Shown: piece after piece, positions 14,437 to 22,148 of the stretch
Numbering within the stretch: the stretch's first letter is position 1
Layout of the letters: the number at the start of each line of letters is the position of its first letter
Origin: DAOTTX01 sp034437515
GTDB lineage: Bacteria > Chloroflexota > Anaerolineae > Aggregatilineales > Phototrophicaceae
NCBI GenBank assembly: GCA_034437515.1
Contig: DAOTTX010000483.1
Coordinates: 1-29,313 of the forward strand
DNA length: 29,313 bases
Reading direction: 5' to 3'
Program-made: the position numbers and the translations under genes
Notes under the pieces: generated by a model
Told to the model about the DNA's origin: nothing
Seen by the model: only the letters and a program-made list of their open reading frames with translations
Databases searched by the model: none

Positions 14437-15070
14437 TGCTTAGACCCCCTATCGGTGTCTTGCTCACTTTAAACACATAATTTTCATCATCACTTGTACG
14501 GTGCGGCAGTTCATAGACGTGGAACTCAAACCCGTGCGTCGCATAGCGGATGGCCTCTTGTATGATGCCGACCAGCGCATGCGATACCGGTTGGTCAACC
14601 GAGCGACCCCAGGCCATCGGGCTGATTTCCACTTCAAACAGATAGTGATCGCTTTTATCAACCACGCTGGATTGCTGGTCGGTAAAGCGATTAAAAACCG
14701 CTGCAAGCGCCTTAATGCCCATGTCGATCTGCTGCTCAAGCGGCAGCGAACGAAACGCGGGGTCGCGCATCCCTGCCATAACACCAAAGTCTTTGATGCC
14801 CATTGAGAAGGTCGCTCGACCAATTTTCAGGGCGATGCCCCGCCCACCACGCGGCCCATACATATCTTCTAGTGACTGGCTGATCGCCGCCATGTAGGCA
14901 AAATCAAACTGCTTCGCCAGGTCATCGGGCGGCAGTTGGTCAATATAAAAATCAACACCAGCCATGCTCAAGATCGCGTGTAGTCCATGCCGACCCATGA
15001 CGTCTTCCATCGCCAACATGAACACGCGGGCAAAGCGGTTGGGGTAATACAGGCCGCTTGGTTCAAGCAT
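14429..15070 (-). CDS. V4R-like small-molecule-binding protein lacking the metal cysteines
   Basis: A 213-aa soluble protein. The N-terminal 80 residues are helical (FARVFMLAMEDVMGRHGLHAIL). The segment RGIALKIGRATFSMGIKDFG, followed near the end by WGRSVDQPVSHALVGIIQEA and EFHVYELPHR, follows the V4R (4-vinyl reductase/hydrocarbon-binding) pattern. In typical V4R domains several cysteines around these positions bind metal. Here they are replaced (SPMAWGR, PVSHAL), so a plain ligand-binding or protein-binding fold is likely. It is the middle gene of a three-gene operon, 27 bases after the roadblock gene and overlapping the response regulator. The ribosome binding site is poor, suggesting coupling to the upstream gene. 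Confidence 0.72.
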   Translation of the reverse strand: MLEPSGLYYPNRFARVFMLAMEDVMGRHGLHAILSMAGVDFYIDQLPPDDLAKQFDFAYMAAISQSLEDMYGPRGGRGIALKIGRATFSMGIKDFGVMAGMRDPAFRSLPLEQQIDMGIKALAAVFNRFTDQQSSVVDKSDHYLFEVEISPMAWGRSVDQPVSHALVGIIQEAIRYATHGFEFHVYELPHRTSDDENYVFKVSKTPIGGLSSG

Positions 15071-15097
15071 TCGCTGTGCTTTTTCTGGCTACTGCCG

Positions 15098-15469
15098 CTA
15101 GACGATACCACTTAAGGCTTCGACGGTTCGGTTAACATCGAGGAAGATAAGACCGAGCTTGGCATCGGAACGTGCCAATACGGTTAGCACCGCTTCCTCA
15201 CCGACTGCCGTGAGGATCACGTAGCCGCTCTCCCCTTTAACCATCACCTGTTCTAACTCACCACGTCCTAGTTCGGACGAGATACGCTCACCGAGAGAAA
15301 GCATCGCCGCAGACATCGCGCTGACGCGATCTTCTTCGATGTTGGCAGGCAAAGATGACGCCATACTCAGGCCGTCTACACTGACGATGGCAGCGGCTTC
15401 GACATCGCCGGAGCTTGCCTGGAGGTCGCGCAGACGGTCATTCAGTTGTTCTGTGCGTGACTTTGACAA
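15098..15469 (-). CDS. Roadblock/LC7 domain protein
   Basis: A 123-aa protein that is almost entirely one roadblock/LC7 domain: VEAAAIVSVDGLSMASSLP, then helix VSAMSAAMLSLGERISSEL, and strands QVMVKGESGYVILTAVGEEAVLTVLARSD are spread along it. Such proteins (MglB-like) usually dimerise and regulate small Ras-like GTPases in polarity or motility. The open frame starts further upstream, but the first 25 codons are not protein-like. TTG at 15469 is preceded by AGGAG at eight bases and gives the usual length, so I chose it. It leads the operon with the V4R-like protein and the response regulator. No GTPase gene is in the window, so the partner must lie elsewhere or the V4R-like protein takes its place (inference). 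Confidence 0.85.
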   Translation of the reverse strand: MSKSRTEQLNDRLRDLQASSGDVEAAAIVSVDGLSMASSLPANIEEDRVSAMSAAMLSLGERISSELGRGELEQVMVKGESGYVILTAVGEEAVLTVLARSDAKLGLIFLDVNRTVEALSGIV

Positions 15470-15684
15470 CGGATTATCTCCTATCGAGACTGATATACCC
15501 GACGCATATGCTGTGATTGTACAACATCTCGATACACAGCGCACGTCTAAATGATTAAGGCTTTGAAATCATCGTGGTGATCTTGATGTTTATGGGTTTG
15601 ATTTTGCTGTATGGTTGGGGTAGTGACCAAGCCTCACTTCATTGATGTGACTCTGGCACTTTTTCTAACAAGAGGGGATTAATC

Positions 15685-16638
15685 ATGGCAAATACCTATG
15701 TCGTCACAGGCGGTGCGGGGTTTATCGGCTCGCATATTGCCGCCCGTCTGTTGCGAGACGGACATAAAGTGCGTGTGGTCGATAATATGCTGACTGGCAA
15801 TCGTAAAAATCTGGATTATCTCGAAAGCCTGGACGCTGATTTCACCTATTATCCGGTGAGCATCGCCGAACTGGAAAAGCTCATACCGATTTTCGCCGGT
15901 GCGGATTACGTCTATCATCAGGCGGCGCTGCCTTCGGTGCCGCTGAGTATAGAAACACCTCTGGAAACGCACGAGCATTGCGTCACCGGCACATTGAATG
16001 TGTTGATTGCCGCGAAGGATGCCGGTGTACGGCGGGTGATCTATGCGGCCTCGTCCTCGGCTTATGGTGATGCTGAAAGTGAGCGCCAAACCGAAGAGAT
16101 GCTGCCGAGGCCGCTCTCACCATATGGGGTCGCCAAACTCGCCGGGGAATATTATTGTCAGTCGTTCTATGAGGTCTACGGGTTGGAAACGGTCGCGTTG
16201 CGTTACTTCAACGTGTTCGGTGCCCGGCAAGACCCATCATCGCACTACGCGGCGGTAATCCCCAAGTTCATCATGTTGATGCTAGCGGGTAAACAACCGG
16301 TAATTTACGGGGACGGCACACAGTCACGAGATTTTACGCACGTCGATAACATCGTACATGGTAATCTACTGGCGGCAGAAGTACCGGACGCCGCCGGGGA
16401 GATGATGAACCTTGCCACCGGGGAACGCATCACATTGCTTGATCTCGTCGAGCAGATTAACGCCGCACTCGGCACCGACATCGAACCGATCCTGACCGAC
16501 CCTCGCCCCGGTGACATTCTGCATTCACGCGCCGGGACGCAAAAATCACAAGACCTGCTCGACTTCGCCCCGGCGGTCAGCTTCGAGGAAGGGTTGAGGC
16601 GCACGATCGAGTTTTACCGCCAGCAACTCGACGCCTGA
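15685..16638 (+). CDS. NAD-dependent sugar-nucleotide epimerase (UDP-GlcNAc/UDP-glucose 4-epimerase-like)
   Basis: A 317-aa extended SDR that probably interconverts or modifies UDP- or other nucleotide sugars for surface polysaccharide. It shows TGGAGFIGS (8-16), VDNMLTGNRKNL after the second strand (an NAD-type aspartate), AASSSAYGD, the catalytic pair Y147/K151 in SPYGVAKLAGE, and ALRYFNVFGARQDPSS followed by YGDGTQSRDFTHVDN. These are the hallmarks of the WbpP/GalE-like group. The ATG follows AGAGGGGA at a good distance. It stands alone on the plus strand, only 13 bases from the facing TIR-like gene. Exact substrate (UDP-GlcNAc, UDP-GalNAcA or UDP-glucose) cannot be fixed by eye. Confidence 0.85.
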   Translation: MANTYVVTGGAGFIGSHIAARLLRDGHKVRVVDNMLTGNRKNLDYLESLDADFTYYPVSIAELEKLIPIFAGADYVYHQAALPSVPLSIETPLETHEHCVTGTLNVLIAAKDAGVRRVIYAASSSAYGDAESERQTEEMLPRPLSPYGVAKLAGEYYCQSFYEVYGLETVALRYFNVFGARQDPSSHYAAVIPKFIMLMLAGKQPVIYGDGTQSRDFTHVDNIVHGNLLAAEVPDAAGEMMNLATGERITLLDLVEQINAALGTDIEPILTDPRPGDILHSRAGTQKSQDLLDFAPAVSFEEGLRRTIEFYRQQLDA

Positions 16639-16651
16639 AATTTGCGTGGAG

Positions 16652-17473
16652 CTATTCACTTCCGGCGGTGGCTTCCGGCATCGGTGTAGAGGTTATCGCC
16701 GCAGCCGTCACCGCTCGTTGGGTGACCGTCGCCGCCATGCGCTCCTGCACGACTGTAGAAACCCGGCCTAACGTGGCCTCAAATGCCGTCGCTTCTGCCG
16801 TGCTGCGTGGGTAGAACGTGCTTTCCGAGTTCTGTGCGATGCCGGTCGCGGTGGCAATCAGAAACGGCTGCACGGTCTCGTTGAAATAGTCCTCGGCGGT
16901 CGCGGGGAAGGCGGCGGCCTGCTCGGTCGTTTTGGGCAGCAAGTCGTCGATAAAGAAGTTGCGCGTCAAGAAGATTTGCGTTTCTACTCCGGCGAATTCG
17001 TCCTCCGGCGCGACGGTAATATCCAACGCGATACCGACGACCGCCGCGATAAACATCACCACAATCGGGATGCCCAACCACAACGCCGCCCGTCGGTTCG
17101 CCGCTCGCTTGGATGGCGTCAGCACGGTGATCGGCGGCGGCGAACCGGCACGACTCACCCGGTCGATCTGTTGGTTGAGCGCAGCCCCGCTGTAACTGGC
17201 GCTGAAATCCAGCGGTTGTAAGTTGCTCAGAATGGGCGGCAGTTCCGCATCGCCCACCAGCACCGGGATCACATGCTGGCTGTTATCCAACGCGGTATAC
17301 AGGCCAGCCTCGACCGCATCAAGTTGATCCGGTGCGATGACCACGACCGCTAGCGCGCCCGCCGTCGCCGGGACACTTTCCACGACGGTGTGCCCGGCCT
17401 GTTGTATATCCTCGCGCATCCGTTCGGCGAGCTGTGCGTGTGCGTCGGGGTAAATCAGGGCGATGGTTGCCAT
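16652..17473 (-). CDS. Membrane-anchored TIR-like protein without catalytic glutamate
   Basis: A 273-aa protein. Residues 1-107 resemble a TIR domain: strand IALIYPDA, helix QLAERMREDIQQAGHTVVES, strand ALAVVVIAPDQ, and HVIPVLVGDAELPPILSNL. Set beside the SARM1 stretch DWVHKEIVTALS, the segment DAVEAGLYTALD aligns position by position and places G57 where NADase TIR domains have glutamate. One membrane segment (about 130-151) is followed by an outer domain of about 110 residues rich in Ala/Thr with no recognised motif. The open frame begins at 17527, but the ATG at 17473 with GAGAGGAA upstream is the better start and leaves a 13-base gap to the CopCD gene it follows. A role as adaptor or copper-stress partner is inference. 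Confidence 0.68.
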   Translation of the reverse strand: MATIALIYPDAHAQLAERMREDIQQAGHTVVESVPATAGALAVVVIAPDQLDAVEAGLYTALDNSQHVIPVLVGDAELPPILSNLQPLDFSASYSGAALNQQIDRVSRAGSPPPITVLTPSKRAANRRAALWLGIPIVVMFIAAVVGIALDITVAPEDEFAGVETQIFLTRNFFIDDLLPKTTEQAAAFPATAEDYFNETVQPFLIATATGIAQNSESTFYPRSTAEATAFEATLGRVSTVVQERMAATVTQRAVTAAAITSTPMPEATAGSE

Positions 17474-17486
17474 AAAATCATTCCTC

Positions 17487-19724
17487 TCAATCGTTGTTCT
17501 GGACGGTTGCCGCTGCTGTTTGCTCAAACGTGCGGATGTAGTTGACGACGTGCCAGTGTTCGTATAGGCTCAGGTCACCGGCGCAGGCCGGTAGGTCGCG
17601 CCAGCCATCACGCAGCATCAAGTAGAGTTCTTCATCGCTGGTACGCGGCAAGCGGATGACCAGCGCGTTCAGGTCGTTGCTCTCTGTCCAGGCGGCGCAG
17701 TGCTGCTCATAAAGGGCTTGCCCCCGGTCGAGCGAGTATTGCGACGGCAGCACCGCGTTGATGTGCTGGGGTACGGGTTGCAGCGTGTCTTGATAGTCCT
17801 CACGGCTGTTTTGCACCAGCACGAACCCGCCCCACAACATGACCACAGTCGCCGCCGTCGCGCTGAACGCAATCGCCACGCTGATCGGTGAGAGGTCGAG
17901 CGCGTTGTAAAATCCGCGTAGCAGCGGGAAAATCGCGTAGATCACCGCCGCGACCACCGCCAGCAGCGCGGCGATGTTGACCACACTCGGCTGGATGGAC
18001 TCGATCACCGCTGCCTCGTCGCTGATGCCCCACTCGAACGCGAGGCGTTCCTGCTCCCCGTCCGGCGTGGTGAGGTCAAGCAGCGTCCACCAGTTGCCGG
18101 CGTTGTCGAAGTCGTCGGTGACCGTGATGTACAGCCCTGCCTCGATGGTCTCTAGTTGGTGCAGGTCGCTCCGCACACTTCGCGCCGGGCGCATGTTGCG
18201 GATGACCATATCCAACCCTTCGACGCGCTCACCGTCGCGGGTGATGGTCGTGTCGTGTGTGTTGATCCCCGGTCCACCCGGTGAGAGTGTCATCACGACC
18301 ATGAGGCCGTCGCGTTCGATCACCTGTGTGGGGGCGGCGATCTCTTCCTGTGCAAACTCCGGCACGGGGACGGGGGTCGCGGTCAGCAACCCCGCCGCGC
18401 CGACCACCAGCAGTGCGGCGACGGCTTCCAGACGCAGCGTGCGACTGAAATTACCGATGCGCCCGGTCAACGCGCGGAAGCGGGCGTACTGTGCCGGTCT
18501 TAACGCGATGTGATGCAGTGCGCCGAGGCCGACCAGCAACCCGACCAGCACGAGCTTAAAGCCCAACGACGCGCCAAAGCTGCTCTGTACCTCGTTCATG
18601 CCGAAGATCCAGTTGGTGCTGCTGTAGACCCCGGTCGCAATCACCACGACGACCGCACCCGCCGCAATCCGAGAGAAGCGCCGCAGCGCCGCCAGTAAAG
18701 CCATCCGGCGCTGTTCGCCGGTGTAGGGATCTAAGGCGCGGGGGAGTACCAGCACCAGCGCCGCCAGCCCGCCGACCCAGAAGCCAACCGCGATAATGTG
18801 CAGCCAATCCACCGCCACACCGACCCAGGGCAAAATCAACGACCCGGCAGCGTGGCTCAGCACACTCGACGAGCCAAGCACCAACGCCATCACCCAGGCG
18901 TTCGCCGTCCAGAAGGCGCGGACGCTCGCCGGTTGCTTATCGGTATAGTAGAGCGATGCCAGGTAGCTCGCGCCGACCACGCCAAGCAGCAGCATACGCC
19001 AGTTCCATACATCGCCAAAGCGAGAGCCGATCCGCACCAGTGACCAGAAATCTGGGTTGAGCGCCTGCGTAAAATCGATGTTAAAGAACACCATGGTCTG
19101 CTGCACCAGCGCGACCAACAGCGAGCCAAACGTGACCGCCAGCGTGTACCCGGTAATCACATTGAGGCGGCGCATCACGCGCGGCGGCAGCAAACCGGCG
19201 GCGTACCTGGCATTGCCCCAGGCGGGCACCAGTACCAGCGCATACAACGTGAACAGGCCGAACAGCAGCGTGCTCGACGCGAGGAAAACGGCTTTCCACG
19301 CGACTTCCAACGGCACGGCCTGATTGGTCGCGCTCTGCCCGGCGACCCCGCCGATTTCTTCACCGACGAAAAACACGCGGCTTTCCGCAACGACATGCCC
19401 GTCACTGGCGAAGGCCGGACGCAGTTCTACGATGTACGCGCCGTCGTCGAGGCTGTTGGGCAGGCGCACGGTCATCAGCGTGTCATCGTTCTCGGCGACA
19501 CCACCGGTCGCAATAATCTCACCGGATTGGTCACGCACGTTGAGTTCGCTGAACTCGATTTCCAGCGCCTCGCTGAACCAGTATTGCAGGCGTGTGGGTG
19601 GGCGGTCGAACACAGCGCGGTCTTCGGGGATGGCGCGGACGATGTAGCCATGCGCCATCGCGTCAGGCACGATGCCAAAGAGGACAACCAGTAAACCCAG
19701 TAACCAGAGTGATTTTTTTATCAT
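17487..19724 (-). CDS. CopC-CopD copper resistance fusion with C-terminal degenerate cytochrome c domain
   Basis: A 745-aa membrane protein. Residues 1-24 are a signal peptide ending in AMA, which leaves H25 as the mature N-terminus. With D108 and H110 (SDGHVV), this is the CopC Cu(II) site. Residues about 140-450 form a CopD domain with about eight membrane segments (SHAAGS, WLHIIAVGFWVGG). Residues about 465-580 are an exported beta-rich domain, followed by two more membrane segments. Residues about 665-740 have the shape of a c-type cytochrome (RGQALYEQHC start, HVVNYIRTFE end). The heme motif CxxCH is C676-A-A-W679-T680, and the usual distal methionine segment reads LPACAGDLS. Heme is thus unlikely to be bound. 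The gene sits 12 bases after a small membrane protein and 13 before the TIR-like gene. Confidence 0.85.
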   Translation of the reverse strand: MIKKSLWLLGLLVVLFGIVPDAMAHGYIVRAIPEDRAVFDRPPTRLQYWFSEALEIEFSELNVRDQSGEIIATGGVAENDDTLMTVRLPNSLDDGAYIVELRPAFASDGHVVAESRVFFVGEEIGGVAGQSATNQAVPLEVAWKAVFLASSTLLFGLFTLYALVLVPAWGNARYAAGLLPPRVMRRLNVITGYTLAVTFGSLLVALVQQTMVFFNIDFTQALNPDFWSLVRIGSRFGDVWNWRMLLLGVVGASYLASLYYTDKQPASVRAFWTANAWVMALVLGSSSVLSHAAGSLILPWVGVAVDWLHIIAVGFWVGGLAALVLVLPRALDPYTGEQRRMALLAALRRFSRIAAGAVVVVIATGVYSSTNWIFGMNEVQSSFGASLGFKLVLVGLLVGLGALHHIALRPAQYARFRALTGRIGNFSRTLRLEAVAALLVVGAAGLLTATPVPVPEFAQEEIAAPTQVIERDGLMVVMTLSPGGPGINTHDTTITRDGERVEGLDMVIRNMRPARSVRSDLHQLETIEAGLYITVTDDFDNAGNWWTLLDLTTPDGEQERLAFEWGISDEAAVIESIQPSVVNIAALLAVVAAVIYAIFPLLRGFYNALDLSPISVAIAFSATAATVVMLWGGFVLVQNSREDYQDTLQPVPQHINAVLPSQYSLDRGQALYEQHCAAWTESNDLNALVIRLPRTSDEELYLMLRDGWRDLPACAGDLSLYEHWHVVNYIRTFEQTAAATVQNND

Positions 19725-19736
19725 GTGTGTGTGGGG

Positions 19737-19949
19737 CTAATCCAATCGGAAGCGGTCGCCCGTGTCGGTCGTCTCAACGTCGGACGTATCCACATCCACA
19801 GGCGAGGGCGTATCTTCAAATTCTGTGTTGCGTGCCTTCACCCATTGGATGCCCATCATCGCCAGAAAAAGAAAAATGATCCCGGCGAAGACCAGTTCAT
19901 CGGCCCAACCCAGCGCGCCATGTGCGATTAGTGTTTGAAAGAATAACAT
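19737..19949 (-). CDS. Small single-pass membrane protein
   Basis: A 70-aa protein with one membrane segment (about residues 20-36: VFAGIIFLFLAMMGIQW) and an acidic, Thr/Asp-rich tail (about 40-70). The ATG is preceded by GAGG at five bases. The gene is the first of the operon with CopC-CopD, 12 bases before it, and so may be an accessory or stabilising subunit. I do not recognise the family. It is not AzlD, which is about 100 aa with several membrane segments. Confidence 0.65.
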   Translation of the reverse strand: MLFFQTLIAHGALGWADELVFAGIIFLFLAMMGIQWVKARNTEFEDTPSPVDVDTSDVETTDTGDRFRLD

Positions 19950-20041
19950 CAGTGCCTCGTTTTAGTCCGCAGTATATGGCTCTTTACTAACAGCTATAAG
20001 TCTATTTTACCGCAGAACATCGACTATGTGAGGGTTTTCAC

Positions 20042-20059
20042 GAATCGCTTACGCGATTC
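20042..20059 (-). terminator. Hairpin downstream of azlC
   Basis: GAATCGC and GCGATTC form a perfect 7-bp stem with a 4-nt loop, 22 bases past the azlC stop at 20081. No U-tract follows on the minus strand, so it may be a weak terminator or a processing signal. Confidence 0.45.
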
Positions 20060-20080
20060 TATTGAAGCGCCGTAGAAACA

Positions 20081-20800
20081 CTAATCACCGCTGATGGGGG
20101 TGGTCTTTTGCGCGGTCGGGGCGTAAGTCTCCACGAGGTACCCGGCAAGGATGCCCAGCACCGCCGCAATCATCAGGCCGAGCTTGTTTTCCAACCCGTT
20201 GAACGCGACCGCCGATACCCCGGAGACGACCGTCGCCACCAGCATCGGGCGTGTGCGGATCAGCGGCACCACGATGCCGATGAATGTTACTGACATCGCC
20301 ATTGCCGCGTAAGACTGCGCATTCGGCAGCACTTGCCCGGCGAGGATGCCGATCAACGTGCAAAGTTGCCAGTTGACGTACATTAAAACCGCAGCACCGA
20401 AGTAAAACCAGTGCTTGTAAGCGGAATCGTCGTGGGTAGCGTAGCGGTTGATGGTCACCGCGTAGGCTTCGTCGGTGAGCCAGAACCCCAGCGGCAGCAA
20501 CCACTTATGCGACAAATGCTTGACATACGGCGCGAGTGACGCCGAGTAGAGCGCGTGCCGCAGGTTGACGACGAACGTGGTCAGGATGATGATGCCCATT
20601 CCCACGCTCTGGCTGACCAGCCCCGCCGCGACGAACTGCGCCGACCCCGCAAACACGAATAACGACATCCCCATCACCGCCGCCGGCGACATCGTCGCGC
20701 TGGCAATCGCCCCGAACATGATGCCGAAGGGGACAGCGCCGGCGATCAACGGGACGATGGCCTTCATACCGTTGATAAATTCCTGTTTGCGAGTCGTCAT
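20081..20800 (-). CDS. azlC: AzlC family branched-chain amino acid exporter subunit
   Basis: A 239-aa membrane protein with about six to seven hydrophobic segments. Family features are FINGMKAIVPLIAGAVPFGIMFGAIA at the start (18 of these conserved in pattern), FVFAGSAQFVAAGL, TTFVVNLRHALYSASLAPY and FWLTDEAYAVT. AzlC works with the small protein AzlD to export branched-chain amino acids or analogues. No AzlD follows: the stop is at 20081 and the next gene on this strand is 131 bases away and encodes an unrelated single-pass protein. The ATG has AGAGGA eight bases upstream. A palindromic structure lies upstream at 20861-20930. Confidence 0.9.
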   Translation of the reverse strand: MTTRKQEFINGMKAIVPLIAGAVPFGIMFGAIASATMSPAAVMGMSLFVFAGSAQFVAAGLVSQSVGMGIIILTTFVVNLRHALYSASLAPYVKHLSHKWLLPLGFWLTDEAYAVTINRYATHDDSAYKHWFYFGAAVLMYVNWQLCTLIGILAGQVLPNAQSYAAMAMSVTFIGIVVPLIRTRPMLVATVVSGVSAVAFNGLENKLGLMIAAVLGILAGYLVETYAPTAQKTTPISGD

Positions 20801-21163
20801 GTTTTTGTCCTCTTGCCTGCGTCCAGTCCAGGAACAAGCTGAGTTTGCACGGTCATTTTTGCCCCTCTCACCCCCGTCTCGCTGTGCGAGCCACCCGACC
20901 TCTGGTTGAGGCCGGACAGGGTGAGGGGGCCGAAGATTGCATTCTTATCTTGTCCGGCTATTAGCTCAGGATAGCATGTGTACGTACCGCCCGTGTAGTA
21001 CAGATGCAGGCCAATCCAATCGGACAATCTTACAATGAACTTTATCTCGCTGTGACTTCACACACATATGGATACGTGAATAAATACCCCTTAGCTGAGG
21101 TGAGTGCCAGCGAGGAGGCAGAAAAGCACAAAAATCACATGAAAATTTGGAGCGATCGCCTTA
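20801..21163. other. Long intergenic region with a palindromic element
   Basis: This 363-base region lies between azlC and the epimerase gene, both on the minus strand. I see no coding sequence; the open frames here are short and unlike proteins. It holds the structured element at 20861-20930. It should also contain the azlC promoter, which I cannot place with confidence. The stretch TTAGCTCAGG near 20961 recalls a tRNA D arm, but no other tRNA part is present. Confidence 0.6.
20861..20930. repeat. Palindromic element folding as a three-way junction
   Basis: The outer arms GCCCCTCTCACCC (20861-20873) and GGGTGAGGGGGC (20919-20930) pair over 12 bp with one bulged T. Between them are two hairpins. 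CTCGC-TGT-GCGAG is at 20878-20890. CCGACCTC pairs with GAGGCCGG around TGGTT (20895-20915), with one mismatch. This resembles dispersed palindromic intergenic repeats; only one copy is in the window. Confidence 0.55.
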
Positions 21164-22081
21164 CTACTTCGACTTTTGCAAAAGGTCCCGCAAGGCGGAC
21201 TCGATGTGTTCGTGATGAAACGAGTAACCCGCTTCGAGCAACCGCGCCGGGTGGACGCGCTGGCTTGCCAGCACGGTCGCGGACATCTCGCCCAACGCCA
21301 GCCGCAGCGCCGCCGCTGGCACCGGGATGGTCGTGGGCCAGTGCAGCACCTGCCCGATGTGGTGCATCAGTGTCTGGTTGGTGACCGGATAGGGCGAGAC
21401 CAGATTGTAAGCACCACTGGTCTGTGGGTTATCCATCAGATAGGTGATCGCCCCGGTGACGTCGTCATTGTGGATCCAGGGCACCCACTGGCGACCGCTA
21501 CCGATCCGGTTGCCGAACATGCGTGTCGCCAGCACCATCGGTGGCAACGCCCCGCTGCGTGTATCCATCACAATGCCGATGCGCAGTAGGCAGCGCCGCA
21601 CCCCGACCGACTCAACCGGTTCGGTGAGTTCCTCCCACTTACTGCATACATCGGCTCGCCAGCCTTCCCCGCCGGGGCTGTATTCGCTCAGTGTTTCCTG
21701 ACCGCGTGCGCCGTAATAGCCCACAGCGGACGCTTGCAGCAGCACCGCCGGTTTTTCTTCAGCCACTTTGACCGCGTCCAGCATGGCGCGGCTGGCGTCC
21801 AGGCGGCTTTGCCGGACGCGCTCTTTATGTCCGTTCGTCCAGCGCCAATTGGCGACACTTTCCCCGGCAAGGTTGACGATGGCGGTGTCCACGTTGATCA
21901 AATGTCCCCAACCGCGTGCGGTGCGAGTATCCCAGGCGACCAGCCGCACCCCTGCCGGGAAACGTCCTTCGTATTTTACCGGGGTACGACTGAGTACGAT
22001 GACCTCGTCCCCACGCTCGTGCAGATGATTGACCAACACCGTGCCGATGAGTCCTGTACCGCCGGTGACGATGACGCGCAT
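21164..22081 (-). CDS. TIGR01777 family NAD(P)-binding epimerase (YfcH/SDR39U1-like)
   Basis: A 305-aa atypical extended SDR. It shows VTGGTGLIG at the N-terminus, the family segment VNLAGESVANWRWTNGHKER (modified N-L-A-G), SAVGYYG, and RIGIVMDTRSGALPPM. The C-terminal part has WIHNDDVTGAITYLMDN, then NQTLMHHIGQVLHWP and PAAALRLALGEMSATVLASQ. All are typical of TIGR01777 proteins (E. coli YfcH, human SDR39U1), whose substrate is not known. The ATG follows GGAG at seven bases. The gene is 67 bases after the exported SH3b protein gene on the same strand and could share its transcript, though a separate promoter is possible. Confidence 0.9.
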   Translation of the reverse strand: MRVIVTGGTGLIGTVLVNHLHERGDEVIVLSRTPVKYEGRFPAGVRLVAWDTRTARGWGHLINVDTAIVNLAGESVANWRWTNGHKERVRQSRLDASRAMLDAVKVAEEKPAVLLQASAVGYYGARGQETLSEYSPGGEGWRADVCSKWEELTEPVESVGVRRCLLRIGIVMDTRSGALPPMVLATRMFGNRIGSGRQWVPWIHNDDVTGAITYLMDNPQTSGAYNLVSPYPVTNQTLMHHIGQVLHWPTTIPVPAAALRLALGEMSATVLASQRVHPARLLEAGYSFHHEHIESALRDLLQKSK

Positions 22082-22148
22082 AAGTTACTCCTTGTTTTAC
22101 CGTCGTTAACACCAGCTATTTTAACAACGAATCTGCATGATGCGCACG

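Noticed and set aside
20958..20975. TTAGCTCAGGATAGC, resembling a tRNA D arm
   Set aside because: No acceptor stem, anticodon arm or T arm can be found around it.
20950..21027. TTGTCCG and CGGACAA inverted pair, 64 bases apart
   Set aside because: Only 7 bp with a long spacer and no link to a gene start; likely chance.
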